From Parus major (Eukaryota; Chordata; Aves; Passeriformes; Paridae), in contig NC_031770.1 of NCBI RefSeq assembly GCF_001522545.3, forward strand, positions 29,747,864-29,811,863: a stretch of DNA of 64,000 nucleotides, read 5' to 3'. Of the stretch, positions 1-12,230 are shown in pieces. Position numbers and translations under genes: made by a program. Positions within the stretch are counted from its first letter, which is position 1; the number at the start of each line of letters is the position of its first letter. The notes beneath the pieces were generated by a model. That model was not told the origin of the DNA, did no database searches, and saw only the letters and a program-made list of their open reading frames with translations.

Positions 1-411
1 TCTATAAAACTAAAATTTTGGTACTTCAGTTACAGTTAAGTGATCATTGACAAATATGGAATTTCCAGGGGAAGACATATTTGGAAATTTTTGTATTATG
101 AAATATGTAGCTGGTTTAATTGCTCTTAAAAATAATACCAGCAGTAGGACTGATGTATTAGACAATCATATGCATTTATGCTTATTTACTAAATACATAT
201 TTCAAAATACTATGTTTTATGAAATATATAATAAAATAATGCTTCAACATTTAGCTTGATAAGTTTTTAGAAAAAAATCAAGAAAATAAGAAATAGAAAT
301 TAGAAAAAATTACTTTTAAGTAAATATAAGGAAGGAAAAAATTATTTTGCTCTAGGATTTTCTATGTAAATACCTAAACTGTGCATAAAGAATGGTGAAA
401 GGCATACTTAC

Positions 412-525
412 AACATCAGTTGTATAAAGTGGCTGACAAACTTTTTCAAGTGTGCCTAGGTATTTCACATTATCCTTTGATTCATTTGCTGCATCTGTGA
501 TTTTGCCATCTAATTCTTGCCATGT
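412..525 (-). CDS. DNAH8: DNAH8 coding exon 8 (last one in window)
   Basis: 38 codons, phase 0 to phase 0, acceptor CCACTAG and donor GTAAGT. The peptide begins [20 protein letters not shown]. The next exon is not visible in bases 1-411, so it lies beyond the left edge. Confidence 0.93.
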
Positions 526-3500
526 CTAGTGGGAAAAGAGTACTGTGAAAAATTTCATATGCAGTGAACTGTTTCTTTGACTTGCACTCACTTGCCAGAA
601 GTAAACTTTGGTAAATTTATTTTTAAGAGGTATTGTCAAAGCGGGCAGTAAAAATTAATTTATTGCATTTATTACACATATAATGTATTTTATGCTCATT
701 TTTTTTTGTTTTCCTAAAATGTCTTTTTCTTTGTCTGAATACATTCAGCACACCAGCAACATCTCTAAATTTTCCTCTTTTAATTCTCCTTGGCAAATCT
801 CTTTTATATGAAATAAAAAAACCAAAAACTTAAAAACAAAAAACCCAATAACCCTTATAGTAAACAAACAGCATAAAAAAAAATAAAAAATAATTACCTT
901 TAGTATTTTAGAGTGTGCAACCTTCAGAACATTAATAACAGCTTTACAGTTTTGTCCTTTGACCTGTTCGATAATAAAGTTCAATTTAGCAGATGTGTAT
1001 TTCCAGTTCTCCAGTTCCATCAATGGACCTGAATCCTTAGCTTCTCTCCTTAACTGTTTGCTCTCAATCAGAACCTGCAACACCATTGGGGAAAAAAAAA
1101 AAGAAAAAAAAAAAAGAAAAAAAAAAGAAAAGAAAAAAAAAAGATTAATCAAATGTCTGCTACAGTGAATAGATAAGTCATTATAGAGAAGAAATGCTAT
1201 TGAGGAAACCCACTTAAAAAGGAACAAGCTTGCAGTTAGTGACACATGAAAATGGTTCACATTTGGAAAACCTTTCTAAGTCTGAATTACACTTAATCAT
1301 ATTCTTAAACTGAAATTAAGGCAATTAATGCATACATTAAACATGCTGTCATACCCTGGGTGAATATCAGCATATACAGGTAAGTCTTTAACCAGAATCT
1401 ATGGATTGAAATGCACCAAATGTAATTTCATTTGTCTGGAACTTCAAGAATTAGTTCAATAAAAGTATTAGATATCAGTCATAAAATTATCCATTTGCAT
1501 GTTGACAAATGTTCAGACAGCTCTTTTTACATTTCATTTACATTTTTATTCTTGTGAGCTAAACACATTAAATATAGTATGCCTTATAAGTAGAGTATGT
1601 CCCTGCCTACATAGATTCATATTTTGAAGAAGACTTCTGTCTTTTTCATACAAGTCTCAGACACTAATACCTTGGAAAACTGAGACCTTACCATGCAAGA
1701 CTTACACAGGTAAAAATATGCCCTGCTGGGCCTGATCAAAAATTTTTAAAAGCAGTATTTCCCACCACAAGTGGCAGCAGAAACTTAACAGAATGTACAG
1801 TTACGTATGCTCTGTATGCTTATGTGGCCCTCACCAGTATTATTAGTCCTGCAACCCTCCATTCTCTTACTATTTGTGTATTAAGTGTTCAGAAACTCTT
1901 ATTCTTGCTAGACTGTAAATTCCTAGGCATAAGGACTATCAACTTCACTTGTGCATAGAAGCAGAGCATTTCTCTTAATTTGGGTGGAGAAGCAGCTGAA
2001 GCCTTTGGTTAACTTCAGGCAAGTCTCACATATAATTTATAAATACCTATATTCATGCTGAATTGATGTGTTAAAACAACAACTTACATGTTCAATTTGT
2101 CTACACCATATCATAAGTACTTCCTCTAGCTGGTGAACCGTGTCATAATTGTCAGCAGCTGCAGTTATTTTATCAAAGGTCTGAAGTTCAGAAAAGTTAA
2201 TGTAATCTATTTTTTTCAACTCAACTGTTCCTTCAATGCATGCTGCAGCACCTGAGAAAAGTGCAATTACAATATAGAACCAATTAATACTTTAAAATAA
2301 ATTTCCACCAGTCAAAGCAATTTAAACTTGAAAATATACATCTGCAGTCAGTGTTGTTTTGATGTAATACCCATTTACTGTGTTCACATAAAGCAGAAAC
2401 ATATGATTTTAAACGCAGTGATAAAAAAGCAACGCGTCACTATTTTCTTAAGAAAATAATCCACCCATGTATATATTATGCAAGTAACTGATAATTTTAT
2501 TTTTCCATGCAGAATGTGAAAAGTTCCTTATACATGCACTATGGCCTTTAAATAGAAATCCTTAAGCAGAATTCCTCTAGTTTGTTTCCTAAATGCAATG
2601 CTTACCTCCTAAAAATGAAATGTATTTCTTAATTGTTTCCACAAAATTCTGCTTATCTTTTGTATCCTCTTTGGACTGACCTAAGTTACCCCAATTACTT
2701 GTGGCAAGGATAGCAGAGAGAAACACTTTTTCTATTACATCTTTAACACCACGCAAGACTCCATCAGTGGCATCCAGAACACCAAAGGAAATTTCCTGCA
2801 GTGTAAAAATATAATTCTTATCAGATCAGTAACTTACACTAGAAACAGTATTATATGTTCAATTTATTTTTATAAGAGCACTCAAATAAGCCAAACAAAA
2901 CTTTAATTTAAGGAGAGAAAATCCTTACAAAAGACACCTACAGTGTACCCCTAGGATCGTACTTTCAATAAAAAAGGGAAGTCAATAATTATTTAATATA
3001 GTTTTAAAAAGCTGTCCGCTTATGCTTTTGTTACATCAGTTATTTATCTATCATACAGAATTTGGAAATTTTGAAATGGTAGAAAAATGTCCTCTCCCAT
3101 TAATTAGGTACTAATTAATGAATTGCAAGTAGCAAAAAACTCAGAATATCCTTATCTGAAATTATATTAGAAGCAATTATCTGACTAAATATACATCATT
3201 GCTAATCAAGTTAAATTTTTGCCTACTCTCCAAAACAAAACTTTACAAGGTCTAACTATTTCTAATATTCCAGTATTTTTAATATCCTTAAAATATGCAA
3301 GTATTAACATACACAAGTGTAACAAACTTCCTACAACAGAAATTTCCTTTCCCTACCCTTTCAGCATTTGGAATTAATTGGGAAAGTATCTGGTGGAAAA
3401 GTAATATTTATGACCAACACTGAGGCCCTTGATAAAGACAGACCTTGTATCTTGCTTCTTACAGTGTTTTTTCTCTTTCACCCCCTTAACTCTCAAAAGG

Positions 3501-6500
3501 AATGGAATATTTTAATATGAAATATAAAGCATGTAAACTAATAATGGATTTTCTGTCTGAAGAATTTGAAATAATACTAATTACAAGTTACATATGTAAA
3601 ACTATTAGTTATCAATAACAGTCCATTAAGCACTGTCCAAATACAAAGATATGTAGCGATGGACAATAATGAAGCCCATATTTATATAAGAATATGTAAA
3701 ACAGAAAATCTCATGCCACACAATTAACACAGGGTAAATATGTATATTGTATTTTATTTATCAAAACATGTAAACCAGAAAGGTACATGTAAACTTTTTG
3801 TCTCCTGGTATTTGCAATAAAGTCTTTTCAGTGTTTTCTTGTAGTTTAGAGATTTTAATCACAATTAAAATATACTTAGTGGCTTTAATCTCTTGAAAAA
3901 CGTCAAGGAGAATGACAAATTAATGTTAATTTCTTTAGCAAGAATCCTGTAAGATATTCACAAGTATTGCTGAAGCAATACAGTTATTTGTTGTTTATTC
4001 AAAATGAGAGCAAAGTAGTTACCAGTAACTTTTGTTACATGACAACAGTGAAAAAAATAATAGAACAAAAAGTATCTGCTTTAAAGCTTTTAGTTTTTAA
4101 AATTTATGAGAGAGTACCTCATGTATAGTTTTTTCATTTATGGACGTGTCATTCTTATAGCGAATGAAATATAAGCATAGTCCTTCTATCTTGTCTGGTG
4201 TCCTCTCCACATAAAATTGCAAAATTTTACTTCCTTTTTCAACACCTGGAATTACCCGACCACACTCTGAAAAGGAATTTCATAGGTATGACTCTTTTTA
4301 AAAATGAGGGTATTATAAAATGCTTAAAATCAACATAAAGAAATAAAATTTAACATACATTTAATTTTATTAAAATTAACAAAATTTAACATTTAAAATA
4401 ATTTATTTGCTTCTTTTGTCAGAGAACAAAAACCAGCATAATTTTAACTATAATTAATCACACTATTAGAAAACTACACCAAACGTATAACATGTATCTT
4501 ACAAACCTATTTGGGTGCACTGTAACACACTGAAAAAAAATTTTCTCAGGCCCACAGTTCTGAAACGATTTGCTGATGACTAAGGTACTTTATTTTCATT
4601 TATCCTACTAAAAATGATGTCAGGTCTAAGTGAGAAAATAGAGACTATTAGATGGGCCCAGGTCCTCTGTGGATATATTCCTATGCATTTTGATAGCTCA
4701 ATATAAATCAGTAACAGAATTATATTTGCAGTAATTAGTGAATCATTAGGGATTTCTACATTCTAATTATCATGCATGTGAAACCTGAAAATTTTAAAAT
4801 ATTTATAATAAATTCAAATTCAAAGACAAGTTTTACAAAAGTGCTTTTGAATGAACTGTGGACAAAACTCACATATGAAAAAGTCACAACTAATTCAGTA
4901 TTTCAGGATAACACTTTATAGTCTTTCTTCCAGGAATCACTAAAATTGGGATTCTTTTTTTTTCCTAAACAATTTGACTTGAAGTAAGCATTTAAAACAT
5001 GAATTTTCAGACCTCAGAGCAAAAGGCTGCAAAATTCTGAACAAGCAAAAGCAGATTTTATTCTGAGAAACCTCAAACAAAATGAACAACAGAATGCACT
5101 GTTACATGTGCCTGTATTATTATTGCTAAACATTTACCTATTCCTCGTGGATCTCCTTCTTGATAGAAAATTTTCAATGATTTTCTTCCTCCCTTGTCAA
5201 AAAAGGAATCAAAGGCATCAAACTGTTGAATCAAAGAGTGAATACATGTTACTTAAAATATTTTTATGTGCTTTTAAGACGTGCAAAAGTAATTTGATCA
5301 TGCTACTGTTTAAAGTTTTGTTGGCAAGCAATGTTTATCCTCAAATATTGTGAGAATATAGGAAGTGTCGAACTGAAGGATTCAGCCATGGTAGTGAAAT
5401 ATCCCGTTTCCTCCTCATCAAAATAAAAGGTCAGAAATGTAGCAAGCATGTGTGGAGAGGCATCACCTGTTCAAGGACAAAGGATACACTTCTAGTTGTG
5501 GTATATTTCTTATGAGCATGTTTTTTTTCCCCAAAAAATAAGCAAATATTAAAGCTGAATCAGAACAGTGATGGGAAAATGAGTGACACCCAAGTGGACA
5601 TAATTTAAAGCCACTCTTGTGAGAAGACAACAATGCATGAAAATAAAAGAAATAATAGCAAGCCAGCTCTAGAAGTGCATTTCACTTTTGTTAAGAGCAC
5701 TAGCGAATAACAAGGGTTAAACAGAGAAAAATACATTCAAAAACCCACCCCCAAAATAGTGAAAGAAAAAATTGTTAAAGTGCTGAAAGCAAAGTGAAAG
5801 AAAGCAGGAAAAAATTCACTGCTACAAAAAGCATTCCAGCTTGTGAGGCAGAGGACAAACAGTAACTTTGGGGTTTGTATGATTCTACACAGAAAGTAAG
5901 ATGTGAGCTGTCCCCACAGCTAATGATTCTGCAAAGAGCTGCTGTTTCAAGTCCATGTGGTTCTCACACCCAGTGTTTTAATATATATGCACGCTAAAAC
6001 ACTTTGAAGGGCGAAACCTAACTCATGGATATCAAAGACATACATATATGGGAATTTATTATATGACAATTTGTTGAGGGACAATGCTGATGCAGTTGCA
6101 ACAGCCTAAACTGCTTATAAATAAACTAAAATTAGGAGCACAAAAATTTTTCACATGGTCATGGTAACAGCCAAAAAACCCCCAAGCCAACTCAAACAAA
6201 AATAGACAAACAGAAAGACCCAAACCAAATACAAAAAAAAACAACTCTCAAGAACCCAAAATTTCTCAATTTCTCAAGTGTTGGGGCTAGTCAAACTTGG
6301 TGTAGAACAGCAGTTTCACATAAAATCAGAATGATTTAAAACTATATATCATTTAGCAAATGTATAAAAGTGATAATACTTAGCACACCTCTATGCTGTG
6401 TAAGCAGAAAAAAAAACACAAATGAGGCTAAGTACATTTTATGACATAAAAATATCAATAAACAAACAAAACACAAACAATTAAAACATTAAGGCTAAAT

Positions 6501-8341
6501 TTCGCTTGTAACTGTAGAATTGAAGGTCTAAGAATTGATTTGTTTTATCAAAGGAGACATCTGGCAGAGTTTAAATGCCAAATCAAATCTGTCTTAACAG
6601 ACAAAAATAACATTAATCAGATGTAACAACAGTCAATAACAACAATGCAATCAGAGAAGTCAAGACATATATTTTCACAACAGCCATACTGAGTTTTGAT
6701 AATCTACTAAAAGCACAGTATAACTGTTTTCTTCTGTTTGTTTAATCATTTTGAAACATCATGAAAGACAATACTAAACACACAAAAATAATGAAAACTT
6801 TCAGAAGTTCCACAGGTTTGAGATCTATACAGTCTACAAACCCATTTAAACCAATCTTTTAAAAATCCAAACATAAATAAAGCATTCGAAACTGAAATTT
6901 CTTAGTGGGTCTTTCAAAAATTTTCATAGCATTTAAATGGTGCAAATTTAATCTTTCTTCCTATTACTAACATGCTAATTATCAAAATGCTCCCATAAGT
7001 TAGGCATTTTTGCAGAATCTTCAAAATTTCAGTGAGAACTTGTCTAACAAACAAAAGAGATCATAATTAGAACATAATAAAGTCAAGCTGAGATGGATTA
7101 AACTGTTTAGAACTGGTAGATATGAAAAGAAATCCATTGGTCAAAATAACAGCATTATTTATATTTACCTTGAGGTAAGAAAGATGAAAAAGCCACAATC
7201 AAAAATCTTGGGGATATTTACAAATCTCCTAGGAAACTTAGCTGTAAGATTTAGTCAGGTATCCTGTTTGAATGTGTGCCTTAGAAATCACATTTTCTGG
7301 CAGAAACAATCAAAAAGATTGATAACACTTCCTATCCAAGGGGTAAACTGCTACATATTTTAACTAATAATTTAAATCAACAGGCATACAGAACAGACTC
7401 ACCGAAGGGACATCCAATATCATTTCTTCTACAGCTTGTAAGTCTAGGCCTACCCTGGCACTGAGAACTTCAAATATATATTTATAAGAAGCATTAACTT
7501 TTGCTCTTCGATTTTCTCTTGCTTTTTCGTATTGAATCTAAAACAATAAACAAGACTTTCAAGCTAAAAATACGCAAAGTAATCACAACGACCTTCTACT
7601 TAACTTGCAACTAATGCTGAAATCTACTGTCTTGTATTTACGCCTGCAAAATGCCCTAATCTTTAAAAATACCTAAATTTTCAGAGGCTGACAGAAGAAC
7701 AAATTGGTAAGTATGCAAAGTTGAATCTGAGGATATGTCAAGGAAAACCAAACATTAAGAATAGCAGAGTTAGATTTGAAGATTTTAATGGGACATTAAC
7801 TGGTTTCCTTGTTCACAATCAAAATTTCAGTTTACTAAATTAGTACAGAAAGGTTAAAACATCCATTCAAAATAAAGAATTTAGGGTGGATAAATATTTG
7901 CAGGAACTAAGCTGAGTACAGTTTTGCTACAATGTAAATTATTTAGTTAATATCTCCTGCTTCCAACCTCTATTACTTTAAAATTTTAAAATATTACAAA
8001 CAGGGAAAAAAAGACTTGTTTTGCGCTAAAAATAATTTAGTAAAAGAACTGAGTCAAAACAAAAATAAAACAAATAAATAAAAATTTTAAACTAATAATT
8101 AATATAAACTGCATTTAATAATCTGATGAAAGAACCAGAAACTTATAACCTTTCTTGCTTTGAAACTTTGTACACTTGGAACTCCACTAGGGCGGTAAAA
8201 CTTAGACAAACTTTGACTTCCAAAAGAACGAGACCCTTGCGAAGAGGAAAGGCTTGCTATTCGTTGAGCAGGTTGAGAAGATCTGGCTACATCTTCTCCA
8301 GTGGCTGAACCTTTTTTAGCATTTTTTGGTACTCCTGCCAT
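412..8341 (-). CDS. DNAH8: DNAH8 5' part: axonemal dynein heavy chain 8, N-terminal tail (partial, eight coding exons)
   Basis: Outer-arm dynein heavy chain, an ATP-driven microtubule motor subunit of cilia and sperm flagella. Only the N-terminal tail (the DHC_N1-type stem that binds intermediate chains and the partner heavy chain) lies here; the AAA motor is beyond the left edge. Eight exons join without a frame break: 8150-8341 (from the ATG), 7403-7537, 5138-5222, 4118-4266, 2606-2795, 2088-2251, 898-1074 and 412-525, giving about 402 residues. All junctions read AG/GT on the minus strand. The frame resembles the DNAH5/DNAH8 tail, for example the stretches [20 protein letters not shown] and [24 protein letters not shown]8 is preferred over DNAH5 because GLO1 and BTBD9 follow in the conserved order. 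The first 64 residues are low-complexity, rich in Ser, Lys and Arg, and poorly conserved. No stop or frameshift was seen. Confidence 0.93.
898..1074 (-). CDS. DNAH8: DNAH8 coding exon 7
   Basis: 59 codons, phase 0 to phase 0, donor GTAATT. Contains [20 protein letters not shown], the most recognisable DNAH5/8 block here. Its acceptor follows an unusually long pyrimidine tract (plus 1092-1143). Confidence 0.95.
1091..1143 (-). repeat. A/G-rich simple repeat (pyrimidine tract of a DNAH8 acceptor)
   Basis: A runs separated by single G on the plus strand. On the DNAH8 strand this is a C/T tract of over 50 bases lying 17-69 bases upstream of coding exon 7. Confidence 0.9.
2088..2251 (-). CDS. DNAH8: DNAH8 coding exon 6
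   Basis: 164 nt, completes the Gly codon from the previous exon and ends phase 0 at GTAAGT. The peptide ends in [14 protein letters not shown], matching the 'V..W..Q.E' segment of the dynein tail. Confidence 0.93.
2606..2795 (-). CDS. DNAH8: DNAH8 coding exon 5
   Basis: 190 nt, beginning [20 protein letters not shown] and leaving one base at a GTAAGC donor. Contains the conserved 'LDA.DG' motif of DNAH5/8. Confidence 0.93.
4118..4266 (-). CDS. DNAH8: DNAH8 coding exon 4
   Basis: 149 nt, taking the G carried over from the preceding exon; ends phase 0. The peptide includes [20 protein letters not shown], a well-conserved dynein tail segment. Acceptor TTTTCAG, donor GTACTC. Confidence 0.92.
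5138..5222 (-). CDS. DNAH8: DNAH8 coding exon 3
   Basis: 85 nt, starts phase 0 and leaves one base. It encodes [20 protein letters not shown] and ends at a GTAAATG donor. It fits the 'FF..GG...L.F.YQ' stretch of DNAH5/8 tails. Confidence 0.9.
7403..7537 (-). CDS. DNAH8: DNAH8 coding exon 2
   Basis: 45 codons, phase 0 at both ends, acceptor TTTTAG and donor GTGAGTC. The peptide ([20 protein letters not shown]) fits the start of the dynein tail homology. Confidence 0.9.
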
Positions 8342-8349
8342 TCTAAAAT
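8150..8349 (-). CDS. DNAH8: DNAH8 first coding exon
   Basis: The acceptor CAG is at plus 8350-8352. Eight UTR bases precede the ATG at 8341, and 64 complete codons run to a GTTATAAG donor at 8149. The peptide starts [11 protein letters not shown] and is Ser-rich and basic. Reading on past the donor soon leaves dynein-like sequence. Confidence 0.82.
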
Positions 8350-9739
8350 CTGAAATTTGAAAAGAGAAGATTAGGTTTATAACAATCCAGACATTTCAAG
8401 CCTACCTTTTCCAGAAGACAGAAGCATCACAAAACTATCTTTCCAGGTGTATAAATGTAATAGTCTCATCAAGTCCTCTTCCAGTTCTTAGAATGCCAGA
8501 CATTTATATATGTTTTTATGATAGGTTACAAATGTCAAGACAAAGATTGAGGCATTTTTTAAAGACTATTTTTCATACACATGCATTTTGTGGAGTGAAT
8601 GCCTCTCTATATAAAAAATGTTTTAAAATATAAATAATTTCAGTGCGTATCAGATTGCTGAGAAGTAGAAATGGTTTCAAATACAAATTACTTATTTAAA
8701 TTTTAGTTTCTAAAATATATACCCAAATTCAGCAACTGAGCTTACAAAAATTGCACATACACAGGAATTGCTGATCTGCTCAGTGTACCATTACAAAAAG
8801 GATCAAGACAACTATCAAGAATTCCTTAGCAGTTCATATGAGGCCTAGAGGCAGCCTATCACTGCTGTAAAATTGTTATATACTCTTTTAGATACTATTA
8901 CCTGATTTGGGAAATAAAAAATCAAAGGTGAGGCTGACATAAAAGCAACATCTGGTAGTACAACACTAGCTCCTTTTTTTACCTGTTTAAAGGTGAGAAA
9001 TTTGCAATGCTCTATGGTTTTAGGCATGCAATCACCTGCTAAACATACCACCAAGGAAACCAAGAAACAAATTTAGGAAAACCACCAAAAAAAAAATAAA
9101 TATGATATTTAATTACATTTATTTCTTTTTCTTCATGTTTCTTTGACTGGCCTGGTCATCTACAAAGTTAGCAGTGGTACTTTCCTCCTTGATTATTCCA
9201 CTCAAGTGGAATAGGTTGGATGCTAATTTCTTTGCCTTTTAACTGATTCATTTTAGCTAATACTTTCACCTAAAGCACAAGATGAGAGAGGTGGGGTTCT
9301 CACAGCTTTCTTTAAAAAACCCCCAAAGATTGCATTGTATCCTGGCATTGTCCTTGGTCCTCCAAAATCTATACTCAACATACCTGGTGGCTCAGGTGAG
9401 ATTCCTACACTTTTCAAAAACCTGTATGAGCTCCATCTGCCCCCCTTTCCCAGCTGGAATAAAAACCACGTTTTTATGTCAAAAACTCCTTTTCTTCTCA
9501 CTAGGATGCTCCAAACCTTCTCTACAGGACCTGTTCATTCATGGAAAATAGGTCTGGCTTCCAGCATGCATCATCTTAGAAGAGCTGAAGGAAGAAAAAA
9601 GATAGGGAAGAAGTGGAAGATTCCCGATCACTAAACATTGGGAATACAGCCTTTCGGCTCTCTTCTGAAAATCTGAGCTGCCTTAGCTTGCACTTCAGCT
9701 TTGGCAGAGAGATGCAGGCGAAGATCCTCACCGACCTGG

Positions 9740-10020
9740 CTAGAACAGTGTCTCCCCACAGGGTGGGCAGTGTGGCGCGGTCCCCCTACAGCGCAGCGCC
9801 ATTGGGCACTCACCTCGCCTGGCGGAGCGGGTGGTCCAGCGCCCGCCGTGGGCAGACTCCTCCCGGTTCGGCGGAGAGGCCGGGGCTGGGGCCGCGGCCG
9901 GTAACCGGGAGCCCGTAACCGCTGCGGGGCGGGCTCGGGGCGGCGGCTCCAACGCCCGCCCAAGAGCCGCTGGCGCGGGTCTCAGAGCGTCGGGCGGCCC
10001 CTAGAACGGCCGGGCAAAAC
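9740..10020. promoter_or_regulatory. CpG island, DNAH8 promoter region
   Basis: Dense CpG and GC boxes in an otherwise AT-rich landscape. It coincides with the inferred DNAH8 first exon, about 1.8 kb from the GLO1 start codon on the opposite strand. Confidence 0.6.
9814..9960 (-). other. DNAH8: Probable noncoding first exon of DNAH8 in a CpG island
   Basis: On the minus strand a strong donor (CGAG|GTGAGTGC) lies with its GT at plus 9812-9813, inside a GC- and CpG-rich block of about 9.74-10.02 kb. Splicing to the acceptor at 8350-8352 puts eight UTR bases before the DNAH8 ATG. No ATG occurs in frame with that start within this exon, so I treat it as 5' UTR. The right-hand (cap) boundary is only approximate. 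Confidence 0.55.
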
Positions 10021-10117
10021 TCGACCCCACAAAATTCGAACCGTCATTCCACCGTAAAGATCTCGTGTACCTGGGAACCTCCTGCCCGGGCGGTTGGCGT
10101 GGTTAAATGTGCCTTGA

Positions 10118-10131
10118 GTTACTTGAGTAAC
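10118..10131. promoter_or_regulatory. X-box-like RFX site upstream of DNAH8
   Basis: GTTACTTGAGTAAC is an imperfect palindrome fitting the RFX X-box consensus GTNRCC-N(0-3)-RGYAAC with one mismatch (T for the last C of the left half) and a two-base spacer. It lies about 160 bp upstream of the inferred DNAH8 exon 1. RFX factors drive many motile-cilium genes, so the location is sensible. Site identity is by eye only. Confidence 0.5.
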
Positions 10132-10349
10132 GCAGACTGAGTTCTGTGCTGCGAAAGTGCTTTGCTCTCGATTATAAAACGTGTGGAATTTTAATTCTTT
10201 TTTCCCATACAATGTATTCAATCCTGGTTTTCATTCTGCGTTTTTGAGAGAAATATTATCCTTCATTCTTAGGCCTGAAATTATATTTCTATGCTAAAGG
10301 ATAGTGTGTAACTCCAGAGGGTGAAGAGACGACTGAAAGGAGGCCTACC

Positions 10350-10690
10350 ACTGTGCATAAATATCTAAGGGCCAGGGTGGAGGGGTGGGAGGGGTGTGCC
10401 AAGAGGATGTTTCTAGGCTCTTCCCTGTGGTGCCAAGCAATAGGATAAGGGATAAAAGGCAGAAAGTGATGGACAGGAAGTTCCTCCTGAATATGAAGAA
10501 GTTCTTAATGTGAGGGTAACTGAACCCTGGAACAGATTGCCCAGAGATTGTGGAGTGTCCTTCACTGGAGATATTCAAAAACCATCTGGACACAATCCAT
10601 GTACTCTGGAATAACACTGCATGACAGGGAGATTGGAACAGATCCACTGTGGTCCCTTCCAATCTGCCCAGTTATATGATTCTTTGACAA
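10350..10690 (+). repeat. CR1 LINE 3' fragment
   Basis: Degenerate copy of the avian CR1 3' end. Visible landmarks are a segment like 'tgaaccctggaacagattg', then a 'ggagatattcaaaa' block and a terminal 'ggtcccttccaat' block just before a gattctttg tail. 5'-truncated, plus orientation. Confidence 0.85.
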
Positions 10691-11690
10691 ATGCTACTTT
10701 GAAATCTTTTCCTAGCACCTGGAGGAAAAAGCAGAAATCAACCTCTGTCAATTCTAAACCAAGGCTGCCATGAGGATGATAACAAGGCAAGACCAGGATT
10801 CCCAAACAGCCCAACACTGCCAGGACTTAAAAAAGCAGCACCATTCCAGTAGAGCGGGATTTTCAGTAGTGTCTACTCTGGCACTCGTGTGGTACCCTCA
10901 GCCTCCTAGTGGCAGCTGGAGGGATGTCTCGTCAGCAGTTGACAGGGAAGTCACCGTAGGGGATCCTCACTTTCATGACATGCTTCAGCAAAGTAATGCC
11001 ATGGTCAGGGAAGCTCCTTCCCTTTGGTCCTTATGTTGTCCTGCACAAGGGCTCGTTACCTGTGCAGCATCAATTCATACACTGAGGCAAGATATTTCTA
11101 TTTCTTATTCTAGTTTGCTCCAAGTAGAGAGCTGGGTGGTAATGCACAAAATGCTGGCTCCCCAGTAATCAAAACTTGTATTTATAAATTCCAACAAACA
11201 AAGGCATCAGCATTCATTGGTTGCAAATTACATAACGTTGCTATTAATTAGTACTCAATCCTGTAATTGCTAGTTATATCTCTCACTTCTAATGATAGTT
11301 AGTCCATAGGTGCAATTCTTCCTTCCATTTGAGTCTTGGGTCTGTTTTGAATAGGTGGTCAATGAGTCAGTGATCATGATTGCCAATTGCTGGGATTACC
11401 TTTTTCCCACTTACTGCTCAGTTTTGCTGACTTCACTCTTGGTGGCTCTCGTCCTGAGAGCCTATTCATTTTTGGATTGCCTTCTTTTTTTCCTTGAAAC
11501 AGAAGATACCCAAGCAGACGACACTCACAATGTAGTCGCTTAACCATAACTGTGCAGATATAGCTACTGACTAACAGAAAAGCAAAAATTGAAAAGATTG
11601 ATTCAGAGTTTGAGGGGCTCGCTATGCGTCAGGGATGAACTGGCAGACCTCGATCTGATCCCACACTTTCGCAGCGCTACTCGAGCATCC
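10691..11690. other. Intergenic DNA between DNAH8 and GLO1
   Basis: No exon of either gene is evident. An open frame of about 130 codons on the plus strand (10770-11168) has no recognisable domain and is probably chance or repeat-derived. Confidence 0.5.
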
Positions 11691-12230
11691 TTGAAAGCGA
11701 GAAGCCCGGCCTCTGCTGGGGTGGGATGGGGCGGGGCGCAGCGCCGACTTCCCGCCTCCTCCTCTCCCTCCTCCTGCTCTTCACCGTTCTCTGCCAACAT
11801 GGCGGTCCCCGCGGAACTCAGCGGGCTGACGGACGAGGCAGCCTACGAAGCCTGCTCGGAGCCGGATGCCAGCACTAAGGTGGGGTGGGTGGGGGTGGCG
11901 GGCGCGCCCCGGGGCTGGGCTCCTGCTCCTTCCTGGTCCTCTCACGGCGCCTCACAGGGCGGACGTGCGGGACATGGGGACAGGCATGGGGACAGGCATG
12001 GGGCCGGGCCAGGTCCTGGCAGGGCAGCGAAGTGTTTCCGGGCACGACTGTCATCCCGGCGGGTTTCGGGGTCGTGGCGAGGGGTGGGCGGGCTGGGCCG
12101 GGTCGGGCCACGCCCTGTGAACCCCTGAGCCCCCCGGGGCACACTCGGCCGGGCCTGCGCCTATCCTGGCTCTGAGCGAGCGCTCCGGGGCGCTTTAGCC
12201 AGTCCCTCCCAGGCGGCACAAAAAACCCCG
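11690..12230. promoter_or_regulatory. GLO1 CpG-island promoter
   Basis: GC- and CpG-rich block around GLO1 exon 1. It contains a consensus GC box (GGGGCGGGGC, 11728-11737) about 60-70 bp upstream of the ATG, and a pyrimidine-rich leader. No TATA box is visible, as expected for a housekeeping gene. Confidence 0.75.
11799..11879 (+). CDS. GLO1: GLO1 exon 1 (coding part)
   Basis: 27 codons, [20 protein letters not shown] onwards, ending AAG before a GTGGGG donor. Confidence 0.95.

Noticed and set aside
9253..9634. Overlapping frames upstream of the DNAH8 CpG island
   Set aside because: Overlapping frames on both strands with no domain and no splice context; probably intronic chance.
9740..9963. 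Minus-strand open frame in the DNAH8 CpG-island exon that would splice in frame onto the DNAH8 start and lengthen the protein
   Set aside because: The frame is open across the splice but contains no ATG in the visible exon. GC-rich DNA is often open by chance. The ATG at 8341 remains the best start.
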